Source: Alkalibacillus flavidus
Lineage (GTDB): Bacteria; Bacillota; Bacilli; Bacillales; Alkalibacillaceae
Direction of reading: 5' to 3'
NCBI RefSeq assembly: GCF_040545925.1
Contig: NZ_JBEPMX010000012.1
Location: 12,411-76,410 of the forward strand
DNA length: 64,000 nt
This document shows positions 1 to 7,345 of the stretch, piece after piece. The translations under genes were made by a program, and so were the position numbers. Numbering within the stretch: position 1 is the stretch's first letter; each line of letters starts with the position of its first letter. The notes below the pieces were generated by a model. That model was not told where the DNA came from. It searched no databases and saw only the letters and a list, made by a program, of their open reading frames with translations.

Positions 1-28
1 TCTCCACGCCTTTTAAAAGGTGTGGAGA
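1..28 (-). terminator. Terminator-like hairpin after the acidic lipoprotein gene
   Basis: A 14-bp inverted repeat (TCTCCACGCCTTTT with its near-perfect complement) lies just past the stop of the minus-strand lipoprotein gene. Any U-tract would lie beyond the window edge, so only the stem is visible. Confidence 0.6.
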
Positions 29-38
29 TGATTAAGGT

Positions 39-1010
39 TTACATACCCATATCTTGCATCATGGCGTCATTCATCATTTGGTTCAATTCTTCAAATGTAA
101 TGATCTCTTCGTTTTCAGGGTCAATCGAAAACTCTACATCACCATTCATGTTGCTGTAGGTGGATTCCATTGACATATAAAATTGCATTGAATCGTCCGA
201 CTCAGGGTCTTCGAATAATAGATCAGCTTCAAATTGGTCTTCTTGAATTTGATCGTCTTCAATGACCATCGACATATCAAACTGTTCCACGGTTAAGACT
301 TCTGACATTTCTTCCATCATCGTGTCAAAGTCTTGGTCCATCGTTGCCATGTCTTCTTCATTGAACATTTCATCGAACTCTTCCATAAAGGCTTCCATTA
401 GGTAGCGGAAGTCCTCTTGAGTGAATGATACAGTATAGCGGCCGTCTTCTTGTGTGAATTCAGAACCGTCTTTTTGTTCTAGAAAATCATTCATAATCGT
501 TTGGGCACGCTGTTGTAATTCTTCTTCATCGATTTCCGGCATATCTTGACCTTCGACGTTTTGCATCTCTTGTAAGTCCATTTTGATTAATTTACCTTTA
601 GCTTCTTCAGGGACTGGGAACATCATGCCCAGGCTCTCTGTTAAACTGTCGGTTTTCATATACATCGTTTGGTTTTCAAGATCTTGCAAGAATGGAAGTT
701 TAAAGTCTAACGTAAACGGTGGCATTGAACCGCTGACGTCTAATACAGCTTCTTGTAATTGTTGATTCGAATCATATGTTTGATCCACTTGTAATTCTAA
801 ATCGTTAATCACGCTCGTTAATTGATTAAACATCGGGTCGTTCATGTCACCGTTTAATTCAAAATCTAAACTAGATGACGACTGGTAGCTTTCGGCGTTC
901 ATAAGGCCATCGAATGCGTCGACCACCACTTCCTTATCGCTGCGACTTTCTCCACATGCTGCTAATAAGACAACGAGTGCAATAACAGCAGTGACTAGAA
1001 GTCTTTTCAT
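39..1010 (-). CDS. Acidic surface lipoprotein, DUF6612-like
   Basis: Predicted lipoprotein of 323 residues. The N-terminus has a lysine-arginine start, a hydrophobic core and a lipobox (LLAAC, Cys at about residue 19), so it should be lipidated and held on the outer face of the membrane. The mature part is very rich in Asp, Glu and Met and alternates hydrophobic and acidic residues, as in the LolA/LppX-like lipoproteins of Firmicutes (DUF6612 and relatives); that family call is tentative. The start is supported by an AGGAGAGG ribosome site. It is a single gene, with its own hairpin downstream. The acidic mature sequence fits a salt-exposed surface. No catalytic motif is seen. Confidence 0.75.
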   Translation of the reverse strand: MKRLLVTAVIALVVLLAACGESRSDKEVVVDAFDGLMNAESYQSSSSLDFELNGDMNDPMFNQLTSVINDLELQVDQTYDSNQQLQEAVLDVSGSMPPFTLDFKLPFLQDLENQTMYMKTDSLTESLGMMFPVPEEAKGKLIKMDLQEMQNVEGQDMPEIDEEELQQRAQTIMNDFLEQKDGSEFTQEDGRYTVSFTQEDFRYLMEAFMEEFDEMFNEEDMATMDQDFDTMMEEMSEVLTVEQFDMSMVIEDDQIQEDQFEADLLFEDPESDDSMQFYMSMESTYSNMNGDVEFSIDPENEEIITFEELNQMMNDAMMQDMGM

Positions 1011-1116
1011 ACTTGTATTCCCCTCTCCTAAATAATTACAACCTAATCATAACATATTTTGACTGCACAAAGTGTTGAAAGTCGTAAATTTATTGCATGA
1101 TTTTTTATCCAGCTTA

Positions 1117-1200
1117 AGTTATTAAATAATTCCGCTTAGTTATTTCAAAAGGTCGCTCATTTATGAAATAAATATAAGGAGTTATCTCAAAACTGAAGAG
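1117..1200. repeat. Degenerate tandem repeat, 4 units of 21 bp
   Basis: Four consecutive 21-bp units start at 1117, 1138, 1159 and 1180. Three begin AGTTAT and one ATTTAT, and units 2 and 4 share AGTTAT(T/C)TCAAAA. It fills the space between the upstream region of the lipoprotein gene and the terminator of the next gene. The same word recurs in the array at 32008-32112. Confidence 0.75.
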
Positions 1201-1213
1201 GTGCTATAAATAT

Positions 1214-1240
1214 ACCCGCGCTAAAATAGTTAGCGCGGGT
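1214..1240 (-). terminator. Terminator hairpin of the 124-residue gene
   Basis: A perfect 11-bp inverted repeat (ACCCGCGCTAA and complement) lies 14 bp past the stop of the minus-strand gene ending at 1254. The following minus-strand bases are A/T rich but not a clean U-run. Confidence 0.65.
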
Positions 1241-1253
1241 GAGGTGCATGCCT

Positions 1254-1628
1254 TTATTTCTCCCATTCTGCTTTATGAGCATCAGGGTCACGTTCGTTGT
1301 GGGGAAGGCCGGCTACGATCGCTTCATAGCGTAAATAATGTTCGAAAGCGTCTGGTCCGAGTTCTTTTAACTTCAAAACAGCATCTTCGGTAATGGTAAA
1401 GGTTAGTTGTTCTTTCGCGTTTTTGGATAATGTGAATAAATAATAGGGTTTTGTTTCGTGTTCACCTATTTCATCTAGTACATCGTCACGTTCAGCTTCA
1501 ACACGACGATGCGTGATAGCCCAATTGTAATATTCTTCATTCAGTCGCTCTTGAAGGACTCGTGCCGCAACGGACACCACTTGGCTCGCATCAGCATGCT
1601 TCATATACATCGATTTCGCAAAACTCAT
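1254..1628 (-). CDS. Unknown 124-residue protein behind a SAM-I riboswitch
   Basis: I do not recognise this protein. It is a soluble-looking, charged 124-residue polypeptide with no signal peptide or membrane segment; the N-terminal half looks helical and the middle has strand-like segments (PYYLFTLS, QLTFTIT). The ATG has an AAAGGAG ribosome site at normal spacing. The only upstream transcription signals on this strand are a SAM-I riboswitch and its terminator about 100 bp away, with a 16-codon ORF between. Expression should therefore rise when S-adenosylmethionine is low, which hints at a role in methionine, cysteine or SAM metabolism. That is inference from the leader, not from the protein. 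Confidence 0.75.
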   Translation of the reverse strand: MSFAKSMYMKHADASQVVSVAARVLQERLNEEYYNWAITHRRVEAERDDVLDEIGEHETKPYYLFTLSKNAKEQLTFTITEDAVLKLKELGPDAFEHYLRYEAIVAGLPHNERDPDAHKAEWEK

Positions 1629-1645
1629 TTAAACATCGCTCCTTT

Positions 1646-1696
1646 TTATCGTGAATGACGACAAATTATCAAGCGATTGATTGGGATGAGCGTCAC
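1646..1696 (-). CDS. Possible 16-codon leader peptide
   Basis: Between the riboswitch terminator and the 124-residue gene lies a GTG start preceded by GAAAGGAGG, the strongest ribosome site in the leader, at 7 nt spacing. It reads MTLIPINRLIICRHSR and stops. The stop (TAA) directly abuts the AAAGGAG site of the next gene, so translation could couple. An in-frame ATG at 1726 would extend it upstream, but it lies at the terminator U-run and lacks a ribosome site. It could be a regulatory leader peptide or a relic of a lost gene. Confidence 0.4.
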   Translation of the reverse strand: MTLIPINRLIICRHSR

Positions 1697-1726
1697 GTTC
1701 GAACCTCCTTTCATCGAATTAGACAT

Positions 1727-1764
1727 AAAAAAAGCCTGTCACTCGGTGATCGAATGACAGGCTT
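1727..1764 (-). terminator. Riboswitch-controlled intrinsic terminator
   Basis: A strong stem (AAGCCTGTCA paired with TGACAGGCTT) followed on the minus strand by seven U. It sits directly after the SAM-I aptamer and is the presumed expression platform. Confidence 0.85.
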
Positions 1765-1765
1765 C

Positions 1766-1895
1766 ACTTACCGCTCAATATCACTCATCACCCAGGTGAT
1801 AGTCACCTGCTGGTAGGGGCACCTTAACGTTTGTCAGGTTGCCGTGGGGTCTTAGAGCCAGTTCTCTTACCCACTCTTGATAATATGTCCACCAT
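1766..1895 (-). ncRNA. SAM-I (S-box) riboswitch
   Basis: Read on the minus strand, the segment carries the S-box landmarks in order: TTATCAAGAG at the 5-prime side, a GTGGG/CCCAC stem with an AGAG/CTCT inner part enclosing ACTGG, the invariant GGCAACC, then AAGGTGCC, CCAGCAG and a P4-like ATCACCTG segment, and closing GATGAG. The terminator follows at once. The S-box class is known to switch transcription off when SAM is bound. The aptamer lies between the lipid kinase gene and the 124-residue gene and points to the latter. Confidence 0.9.
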
Positions 1896-1928
1896 TAGTT
1901 TAACAAATATTGAATCGAATGTCTAATA

Positions 1929-2819
1929 TTAGTCTTTTTGCACAATAAAGCGTAGCTTTGTCTCGCCAACAGATATGCGAGCAGGCGTCGTGATGTACGT
2001 TTCCCCATCGGTATCGACTTCTAATGATTGATCAGATTGGACATTAATCGCCCTCGTTTGGAAATGGCGAATTTGCTCGATTTGTTTTGAACGGCTAAAC
2101 ACATTTTTCAAGGATAGCCATTCTTTAATCGTATTCATATTTGATTCTTCCACGACGATGACATCTAACAAGCTGTCGTTGACTGAGATATCATCTATTG
2201 GAAAATGGTGAGTCCCGATAAAATACCCGTTCATCACGAGCAACATCGCTGCATCGATTTCATAGTCTCCATCTTCAGATGTCACATAAAACCGTTTCGT
2301 GTCACCTTCTTGGAAAGACTGAATTGCACTTATAAAATAACTTAACGTGCCAAACGATTCTTTTAGCTCTTCATCAATGCCTTCAGACGCATCTGTGATG
2401 AGTCCCATACCAGCGAAATTCGTATAGTAGTGGTCATTAATCTTGACAATATCAAAGTCTTGAATTGTATGGTTGTCTAATAGAGCACCGAATTTTTTAA
2501 GGTTTTGAGGCAAGCCAAGCGTTCTCGAAAAATCATTACACGTCCCGCCAGGTAATAATAATATCGGTGGCACATTGTCTGTTTCCGCTAACTCATTCAC
2601 CGCTGTATGTAAAGTCCCGTCGCCCCCGTACAAAATGAGCAGATCATAATGGTGGACTTGGCGGCACTGTTCTTTCAGTTCATCTTCAGCCAACGTTTGG
2701 ATGAGGCTAATCTCTTTAACGTGCGCCGATAATGCCGGCATGATTTGTCTTAGCATCGCTTCACGTTCTGCTCCATCTTTATTGCCATTGAATAAAAATA
2801 ATGCGTGACGATATGTCAT
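1929..2819 (-). CDS. Diacylglycerol/lipid kinase family protein
   Basis: Lipid kinase of the DagK/YegS/BmrU family, 296 residues (family usually 290-310). The nucleotide-binding motif GGDGT is at residues 65-69 and the second conserved motif GGTCNDF at 91-97; the C-terminal half is the beta-rich lipid-binding domain. Members phosphorylate diacylglycerol or related lipids at the inner membrane face. The ATG follows GGGAGGTAATGAC. The gene is not next to the gatCAB genes that usually accompany Bacillus dgkB, so it could be a BmrU/YtlR-type paralogue and I give no symbol. It is transcribed away from the TetR/ABC operon. Confidence 0.85.
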   Translation of the reverse strand: MTYRHALFLFNGNKDGAEREAMLRQIMPALSAHVKEISLIQTLAEDELKEQCRQVHHYDLLILYGGDGTLHTAVNELAETDNVPPILLLPGGTCNDFSRTLGLPQNLKKFGALLDNHTIQDFDIVKINDHYYTNFAGMGLITDASEGIDEELKESFGTLSYFISAIQSFQEGDTKRFYVTSEDGDYEIDAAMLLVMNGYFIGTHHFPIDDISVNDSLLDVIVVEESNMNTIKEWLSLKNVFSRSKQIEQIRHFQTRAINVQSDQSLEVDTDGETYITTPARISVGETKLRFIVQKD

Positions 2820-2922
2820 GTCATTACCTCCCTGTTACCACCATAATTTCCCTTTCTGAAAAAATTGAAACAATATCCTATAACGTTATGGAAATTTATA
2901 AGTATGTTAACTAAAAGACAAG

Positions 2923-2966
2923 TTGACCGAAGTGGTCAGTTGAATTATAATGTGACCAAAGTGGTC
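2923..2966 (+). promoter_or_regulatory. Sigma-A promoter with two TetR-type operators
   Basis: TTGACC (2923-2928) and TATAAT (2946-2951) are separated by exactly 17 bp. Two copies of a palindrome, GACCGAAGTGGTC (2925-2937) and GACCAAAGTGGTC (2954-2966), overlap the -35 box and lie just past the -10 box. The repressor encoded next is the obvious binder, giving autoregulated control of the ABC operon. Confidence 0.85.
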
Positions 2967-2987
2967 GAAACATAAGTGAGGTGATGG

Positions 2988-3608
2988 TTGTTGAAAGTTT
3001 TAGATCAGTTAGATGGCAACAAACGAATGGCTATTATTAATGCAGCGCTTCAAGAATTCACCGAGAAAGGGTTCGACAAAGCGTCCACCAATCATATCGT
3101 TAAAACAGCAGGCATAGGAAAAGGAACATTGTTTTATTATTTTCATAATAAACAAGATTTGTTTGATTCGCTCATCGAGTACTGTATCGGTGTCATACAA
3201 GATGATTTTTTAGCCCATATTGATTTTACGGAACCCGATTTTATCGAACGGATGCGGCAAGTAGCGCTTCTAAAGTTAGAAGTCCAACATGAACAGCCTT
3301 ATATGTTTTATTTTTTTGCACAAATGTTAATTCATGAAGAACCTTTGCCAGAAGGCGCGAAGGCTCAAATCGACACGATGCAGGAACGAAATTATGCAGC
3401 GTTGTATAACAATGTTGACTTGACGATGTTTCGTGATGATTTAGATCACGACAAAGCAATGGAGCTTATTCGTTGGTCGATTGAAGGGTATCAACAACAA
3501 TTGTTAGAGCGAATTAAAGGTGAGTCGATTGCATCGCTCGATTTTGCTACCTTAACGACAGAGTTTGAAACGTATTTAAATACACTTAAAACGGCTTTTT
3601 ATCAGTAA
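2988..3608 (+). CDS. TetR-family repressor of the ABC exporter operon
   Basis: TetR/AcrR-type regulator of 206 residues. The N-terminal helix-turn-helix is at about residues 33-60 (TNHIVKTAGIGKGTLFYYF), followed by an all-helical ligand/dimer domain. Start is TTG at 2988 (or the adjacent TTG at 2991) behind GAGGTGATGG; no ATG is in frame. Two GACC-N5-GGTC palindromes overlap its own promoter. It is followed 15 bp later by the ABC ATPase and permease, so it most likely represses an efflux pump until an inducing compound binds. The inducer is unknown. Confidence 0.85.
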   Translation: MLKVLDQLDGNKRMAIINAALQEFTEKGFDKASTNHIVKTAGIGKGTLFYYFHNKQDLFDSLIEYCIGVIQDDFLAHIDFTEPDFIERMRQVALLKLEVQHEQPYMFYFFAQMLIHEEPLPEGAKAQIDTMQERNYAALYNNVDLTMFRDDLDHDKAMELIRWSIEGYQQQLLERIKGESIASLDFATLTTEFETYLNTLKTAFYQ

Positions 3609-3625
3609 AAGGGGGGGAGACTGTG

Positions 3626-4519
3626 ATGACAGTACTTCAGACGAGTCATTTAACGAAACGCTTTGGGAATGTCGACGTTTTAACAGGTGTCGATTTAGAT
3701 GTGGGAGAAGGCGAGATTGTCGGGTTTATTGGGCCGAATGGAGCGGGTAAATCCACAACGATTCGAATTTTATTAGGTATTTTAAAAGCATCTGGTGGTG
3801 AGGCGAAGATTTTCGGTCAAGACGTGTGGCGTGACGCTGTCGATATTCATAAACGAATTGCTTACGTACCAGGTGATGTGAACTTGTGGCCGAATTTAAC
3901 CGGCGGGCAAGTGATTGATTATTTAATACGGTTGAGAGGTCAAACAGTCGATCAGGACCGTAAGCAACGATTAATGGACCGATTTCAATTAGACCCGACG
4001 AAAAAAAGTCGGACGTATTCGAAAGGGAATCGGCAAAAGGTCGCGCTTGTGGCAGCGTTTTCGGCTGATTGTGATTTGTATATTTTAGATGAACCGACTT
4101 CTGGCTTAGACCCGCTAATGGAGCGCATGTTTCAAGAATTAGTGTTAGAGAAGCGAGCGGAAGGGAAAAGTGTCTTATTATCGAGTCATATTTTATCAGA
4201 GGTAGAGAAATTATGTGACCGGATTGCGATTATTCGCGATGGGGCCGTGATTGAATCAGGGACGATGAGTGACTTGCGCCATTTAACGCGTACGCATTTG
4301 TATGTAGAAACCGATGCCCCGCTTGTTTTGCCTCAATCTGACGGGATTTATGAATGGACGGAAACAGACTGGGGTTATCAATTTCAAGTCGATCGTGACG
4401 TGTTGAGTGACGTCATGCAAGCAATCGGTCAAGCAGGTGTGACGAAGATCGAAAGTGCGCCGCCAACATTAGAAGATTTATTCATGCGACATTATGAAGT
4501 GGATAGAGGTGACGGTTAA
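3626..4519 (+). CDS. ABC transporter ATPase, antibiotic-exporter type
   Basis: ATPase subunit of an ABC exporter, 297 residues. Walker A is GPNGAGKST (about residue 38), the signature is the variant YSKGNRQ in place of LSGGQ, and Walker B is LYILDEPT followed by SGLDP. The C-terminal domain after residue 215 is typical of the drug/daunorubicin subgroup. ATG 3626 is preferred over the adjacent GTG 3623 on spacing from the GGGGGGGAGA ribosome site. Its stop overlaps the permease start by one base (TAATG), indicating translational coupling. Confidence 0.9.
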   Translation: MTVLQTSHLTKRFGNVDVLTGVDLDVGEGEIVGFIGPNGAGKSTTIRILLGILKASGGEAKIFGQDVWRDAVDIHKRIAYVPGDVNLWPNLTGGQVIDYLIRLRGQTVDQDRKQRLMDRFQLDPTKKSRTYSKGNRQKVALVAAFSADCDLYILDEPTSGLDPLMERMFQELVLEKRAEGKSVLLSSHILSEVEKLCDRIAIIRDGAVIESGTMSDLRHLTRTHLYVETDAPLVLPQSDGIYEWTETDWGYQFQVDRDVLSDVMQAIGQAGVTKIESAPPTLEDLFMRHYEVDRGDG

Positions 4520-6120
4520 TGCGTGCATGGTTTAATCATGTTTGGCCGGTGTTTATGTGGCAATTAAAACAGGATCGCTGGCGTATTGCGATTTGGCTCG
4601 TCTCACTAGTCGCGGTCACCGTTTTAACGGCGCTTCTGTTTGAAGGTTTGTACCCGTCAGAAGGTGATCGCCAACGGTTAGCTCATTCTGTATTAAATCC
4701 AGCGATCACGATGTTGCTAGGTCCAGCGTATGGCGTCGATCAATATGATATTGGCGCGATTATGGCGCATCAGATGTTTTTATTTACGGCTGTAGCGACC
4801 GCGATTTTCAGTATTTTGACGGTGACGAAACACACGCGTGAAGAAGAGTCGCTCGGGCGTATGGAATTAATTCGATCATTACCGACTGGTCGATTAGCGC
4901 CGATCATGGCGACTGTCGTGCATCATGTGCTGACGTTTGTCGTCTTAGCAGTCGCAATTGGTAGTGGGTTATCGTTGTTACAGTTTGAGTCAATTTCGGC
5001 TGAAGGTGCGTTTTTATACGGCGTCGGTTTAAGTGCAATCGGGTTATTTTTTGCAGCTGTAACGGCGCTTTGTGCCCAATTAGCTGAATCATCTCGGGGA
5101 ACAGTGGGGCTCGCCTTTTTCGTGTTAATTTCAGCTTATGCGATTCGTGGTTTAGGTGATGTATCGTACGATGACTTGTCGTGGTGGTCGCCACTTGGAT
5201 GGATTTTGGAAACACGAGTCATGGTCGATAATCGTTGGTGGCCGATTGGGTTAGTCTTATTGTTAGCCTTTGTTTTGACCTTTATTGCGTTATGGTTAAA
5301 TGCGCGTCGTGATATCGGTGCAGGGTTACTGCCAGCGCGACAAGGCCCTATGCAAGCATCTAGGTGGTTACAGACATCGTTTGGTTTTACCGTGACGATG
5401 CAGCGTGTGTCGATGATCGCTTGGGCTGTTGGGTTATTTATTTTCGGTGCAACGTATGGCTCTGTCCTCGGTGAAACCGGAACGTATGTCGCGGAAATTG
5501 AACTCATGAAAGAGATGCTCAATATTGAACAACTATCGGGTCAGGCGCTGATCGAGGAATTTGTGTCGATGCTAGCGGTTATTATTACGATTTTTGCGAC
5601 GGTGCCAGTCGTGTTATCGATGTATCGTCTGACGAAAGAAGAGAAGTTAGATCGTCTAGAGCCTGTTATCGCAACGGCGACATCTAAACAAAAACTGATG
5701 ATCACTCATGTCGCGGTCGCTGTCATTTTTAGTATTATCGTCGTCAGTGCTGCAGGAATTGGTATGGGAATTTTAGGTCAGATGTCTGTCGATGGGTTAC
5801 AGTTTAGCGCGGTTTTTGAAACATTAATTGCTTACTTACCTGCTATTTGGGTGATGTTAAGTTTAGCGGCGTTGTGTGTCGGTTTAGGGAAATGGCAATG
5901 GATGACGTGGGTGTATCTCGGTTATGCGTTTGTCGTTGTGTATTTAGGTGGTGCGTTAGAATTCCCTGAATGGATGAACCATATATCGCCGTTTGAATGG
6001 GTGCCGCGTTTACCGGTCGAAACATTTACACTAGTTGAGGTCATCAGTTTAATATCCGTTGCGATTGTCGTCACGAGTATAGCCGTTATATTATATAGAC
6101 GGCGTGATTTAACAGGATAA
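4519..6120 (+). CDS. ABC exporter permease, polyketide-antibiotic exporter family
   Basis: Large integral membrane subunit (533 residues) with about twelve hydrophobic helices arranged as two similar halves, each starting with an amphipathic stretch and a loop of the type TREEESLGRMELIRSLP or TKEEKLDRLEPVIATA. This two-half layout is that of the COG3559/TnrB exporters, known from tetronasin and other polyketide resistance. It would form the channel for the ATPase encoded just upstream. The substrate cannot be read from the sequence. It ends the TetR operon. Confidence 0.85.
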   Translation: MRAWFNHVWPVFMWQLKQDRWRIAIWLVSLVAVTVLTALLFEGLYPSEGDRQRLAHSVLNPAITMLLGPAYGVDQYDIGAIMAHQMFLFTAVATAIFSILTVTKHTREEESLGRMELIRSLPTGRLAPIMATVVHHVLTFVVLAVAIGSGLSLLQFESISAEGAFLYGVGLSAIGLFFAAVTALCAQLAESSRGTVGLAFFVLISAYAIRGLGDVSYDDLSWWSPLGWILETRVMVDNRWWPIGLVLLLAFVLTFIALWLNARRDIGAGLLPARQGPMQASRWLQTSFGFTVTMQRVSMIAWAVGLFIFGATYGSVLGETGTYVAEIELMKEMLNIEQLSGQALIEEFVSMLAVIITIFATVPVVLSMYRLTKEEKLDRLEPVIATATSKQKLMITHVAVAVIFSIIVVSAAGIGMGILGQMSVDGLQFSAVFETLIAYLPAIWVMLSLAALCVGLGKWQWMTWVYLGYAFVVVYLGGALEFPEWMNHISPFEWVPRLPVETFTLVEVISLISVAIVVTSIAVILYRRRDLTG

Positions 6121-6180
6121 TATCTATGTATAATTCGCTCTGTCTAACGCATGATAAACGTTAGAAGGAGTGATGAAATC

Positions 6181-6699
6181 ATGGAAAATGCGATCAAAAA
6201 TTTAATGAGTTCTAACATTGTATCGGTAACGTCGCAACAATCCGTACAAGAAGCGGCGGCATTGATGGAGCAACATGATATCGGAGCCATTCCCGTTGTC
6301 GAAAACGGCCAGTTACGCGGTATTATTACAGACCGCGATATCACATTGCGAGCAACGGCGCAAAATCAACAAAGTAACTGCCCGATTGGCCAATGTATGA
6401 GCGACCAAATTGTGTCCGCTGATGCTAGCATGGATGTCCATGAAGCGGCGCAGTTAATGGCACAAAATCAAATCCGTCGTCTTCCAGTTACTGAAAATGG
6501 TCAAACGGTTGGTATGTTGTCGATCGGTGACCTTGCACAACAAAATATTTACCGAAATGAAGCGGGCGATGCGTTATCAAACATATCGATTCCGAAAGCT
6601 CAGCAAGCGAATGGTCAAGCGCAAGCGCAGGCTTCACAATCAGCACAACAACCGAATCAACAAATGAACGCATCTCAACAAAATCCAGGGATGCAATAA
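6181..6699 (+). CDS. CBS-domain pair protein with Gln-rich tail
   Basis: Stand-alone tandem CBS protein, 172 residues from ATG 6181 (a reading from 6151 would run through the ribosome site AGAAGGAG). Two CBS motifs are seen (MSSNIVSVTSQQSVQEAA to IITDRDI at 9-55, and MSDQIVSADASMDVHEAA to MLSIGDLA at 70-118). Such modules bind adenosine nucleotides. The last 45 residues are a low-complexity Gln/Ala/Asn/Ser tail, which is unusual for the family and probably disordered. It resembles Bacillus YkuL/YhcV-type proteins. The gene stands alone and ends at a shared terminator. Confidence 0.85.
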   Translation: MENAIKNLMSSNIVSVTSQQSVQEAAALMEQHDIGAIPVVENGQLRGIITDRDITLRATAQNQQSNCPIGQCMSDQIVSADASMDVHEAAQLMAQNQIRRLPVTENGQTVGMLSIGDLAQQNIYRNEAGDALSNISIPKAQQANGQAQAQASQSAQQPNQQMNASQQNPGMQ

Positions 6700-6701
6700 T
6701 A

Positions 6702-6739
6702 AAAGAGGCGACCACGTGATAGGTGGTTCGCCTTTTTTT
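6702..6739. terminator. Bidirectional terminator
   Basis: Hairpin AGGCGACCAC/GTGGTTCGCCT with a U-run on the plus strand and an A-run (U-run on minus) on the other side. It separates the convergent CBS and YtkA-like genes. Confidence 0.85.
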
Positions 6740-6741
6740 GC

Positions 6742-7203
6742 TTAGTGATCGTTATGACCATCTTCCGTATTCGAATTAGACGCTTCGCTTAGATCGGCAT
6801 TACCAACCGCGATCGGCTGTTGTGGCATGGTATGTTGATCCAATGCGGTCACGTGAGCAATCATATAGTAAATGCCGTCGTCTTCAAAGGTATACGACGC
6901 TTCATAAACACCTTCTTCGGTAAACGACCCTGTAATCATCTCACTTTGCTCTTTTGATCCTTCTTGCCATACTTCGAATTCAACTTCATCAGCTTCGTTT
7001 ACATTATTGTTTCCGTGCGTAACATGGGCTGATAGTGTGACCTCACCAGCTTCGACCTCTTGTTCTGTTAAGATCTCTACTTTTAACGGTGTTAACGCAT
7101 CAGCCTCAGCTGACTCATCGTTGTTCTCAGCATTATCATCTGAACCGCAAGCTGATAATACGAGTAATATAATAGCTATAGCACTGATTATACATCTTTT
7201 CAT
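6742..7203 (-). CDS. YtkA-like lipoprotein
   Basis: Predicted lipoprotein of 153 residues: signal peptide with lipobox LSAC (Cys about residue 19), an acidic linker, then one YtkA-like beta-sandwich domain (about 38-135; note VEFEVWQEG and GIYYMIAHVTA) and a His/Asp-rich tail ending DGHNDH. YtkA-like domains occur in extracytoplasmic proteins linked to metal or respiratory functions; the His-rich end could bind metal, which is inference. Ribosome site AAAAGGAG. Monocistronic. Confidence 0.8.
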   Translation of the reverse strand: MKRCIISAIAIILLVLSACGSDDNAENNDESAEADALTPLKVEILTEQEVEAGEVTLSAHVTHGNNNVNEADEVEFEVWQEGSKEQSEMITGSFTEEGVYEASYTFEDDGIYYMIAHVTALDQHTMPQQPIAVGNADLSEASNSNTEDGHNDH

Positions 7204-7345
7204 TGATTAGACTCCTTTTCTACTATGACTGATATCTATTTATAATGTATCATGAGTTTAACGTGCTTAGTTTATGTTTCTGTGAACATTTTTCGGAAAA
7301 AAGGTGACGAAAACGTGATGAAATGTCGCCGTGTGGAGGGATAAC

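Noticed and set aside
5136..5522. 128-codon minus-strand ORF inside the ABC permease
   Set aside because: Antisense to a clearly coding membrane protein, with no start context.
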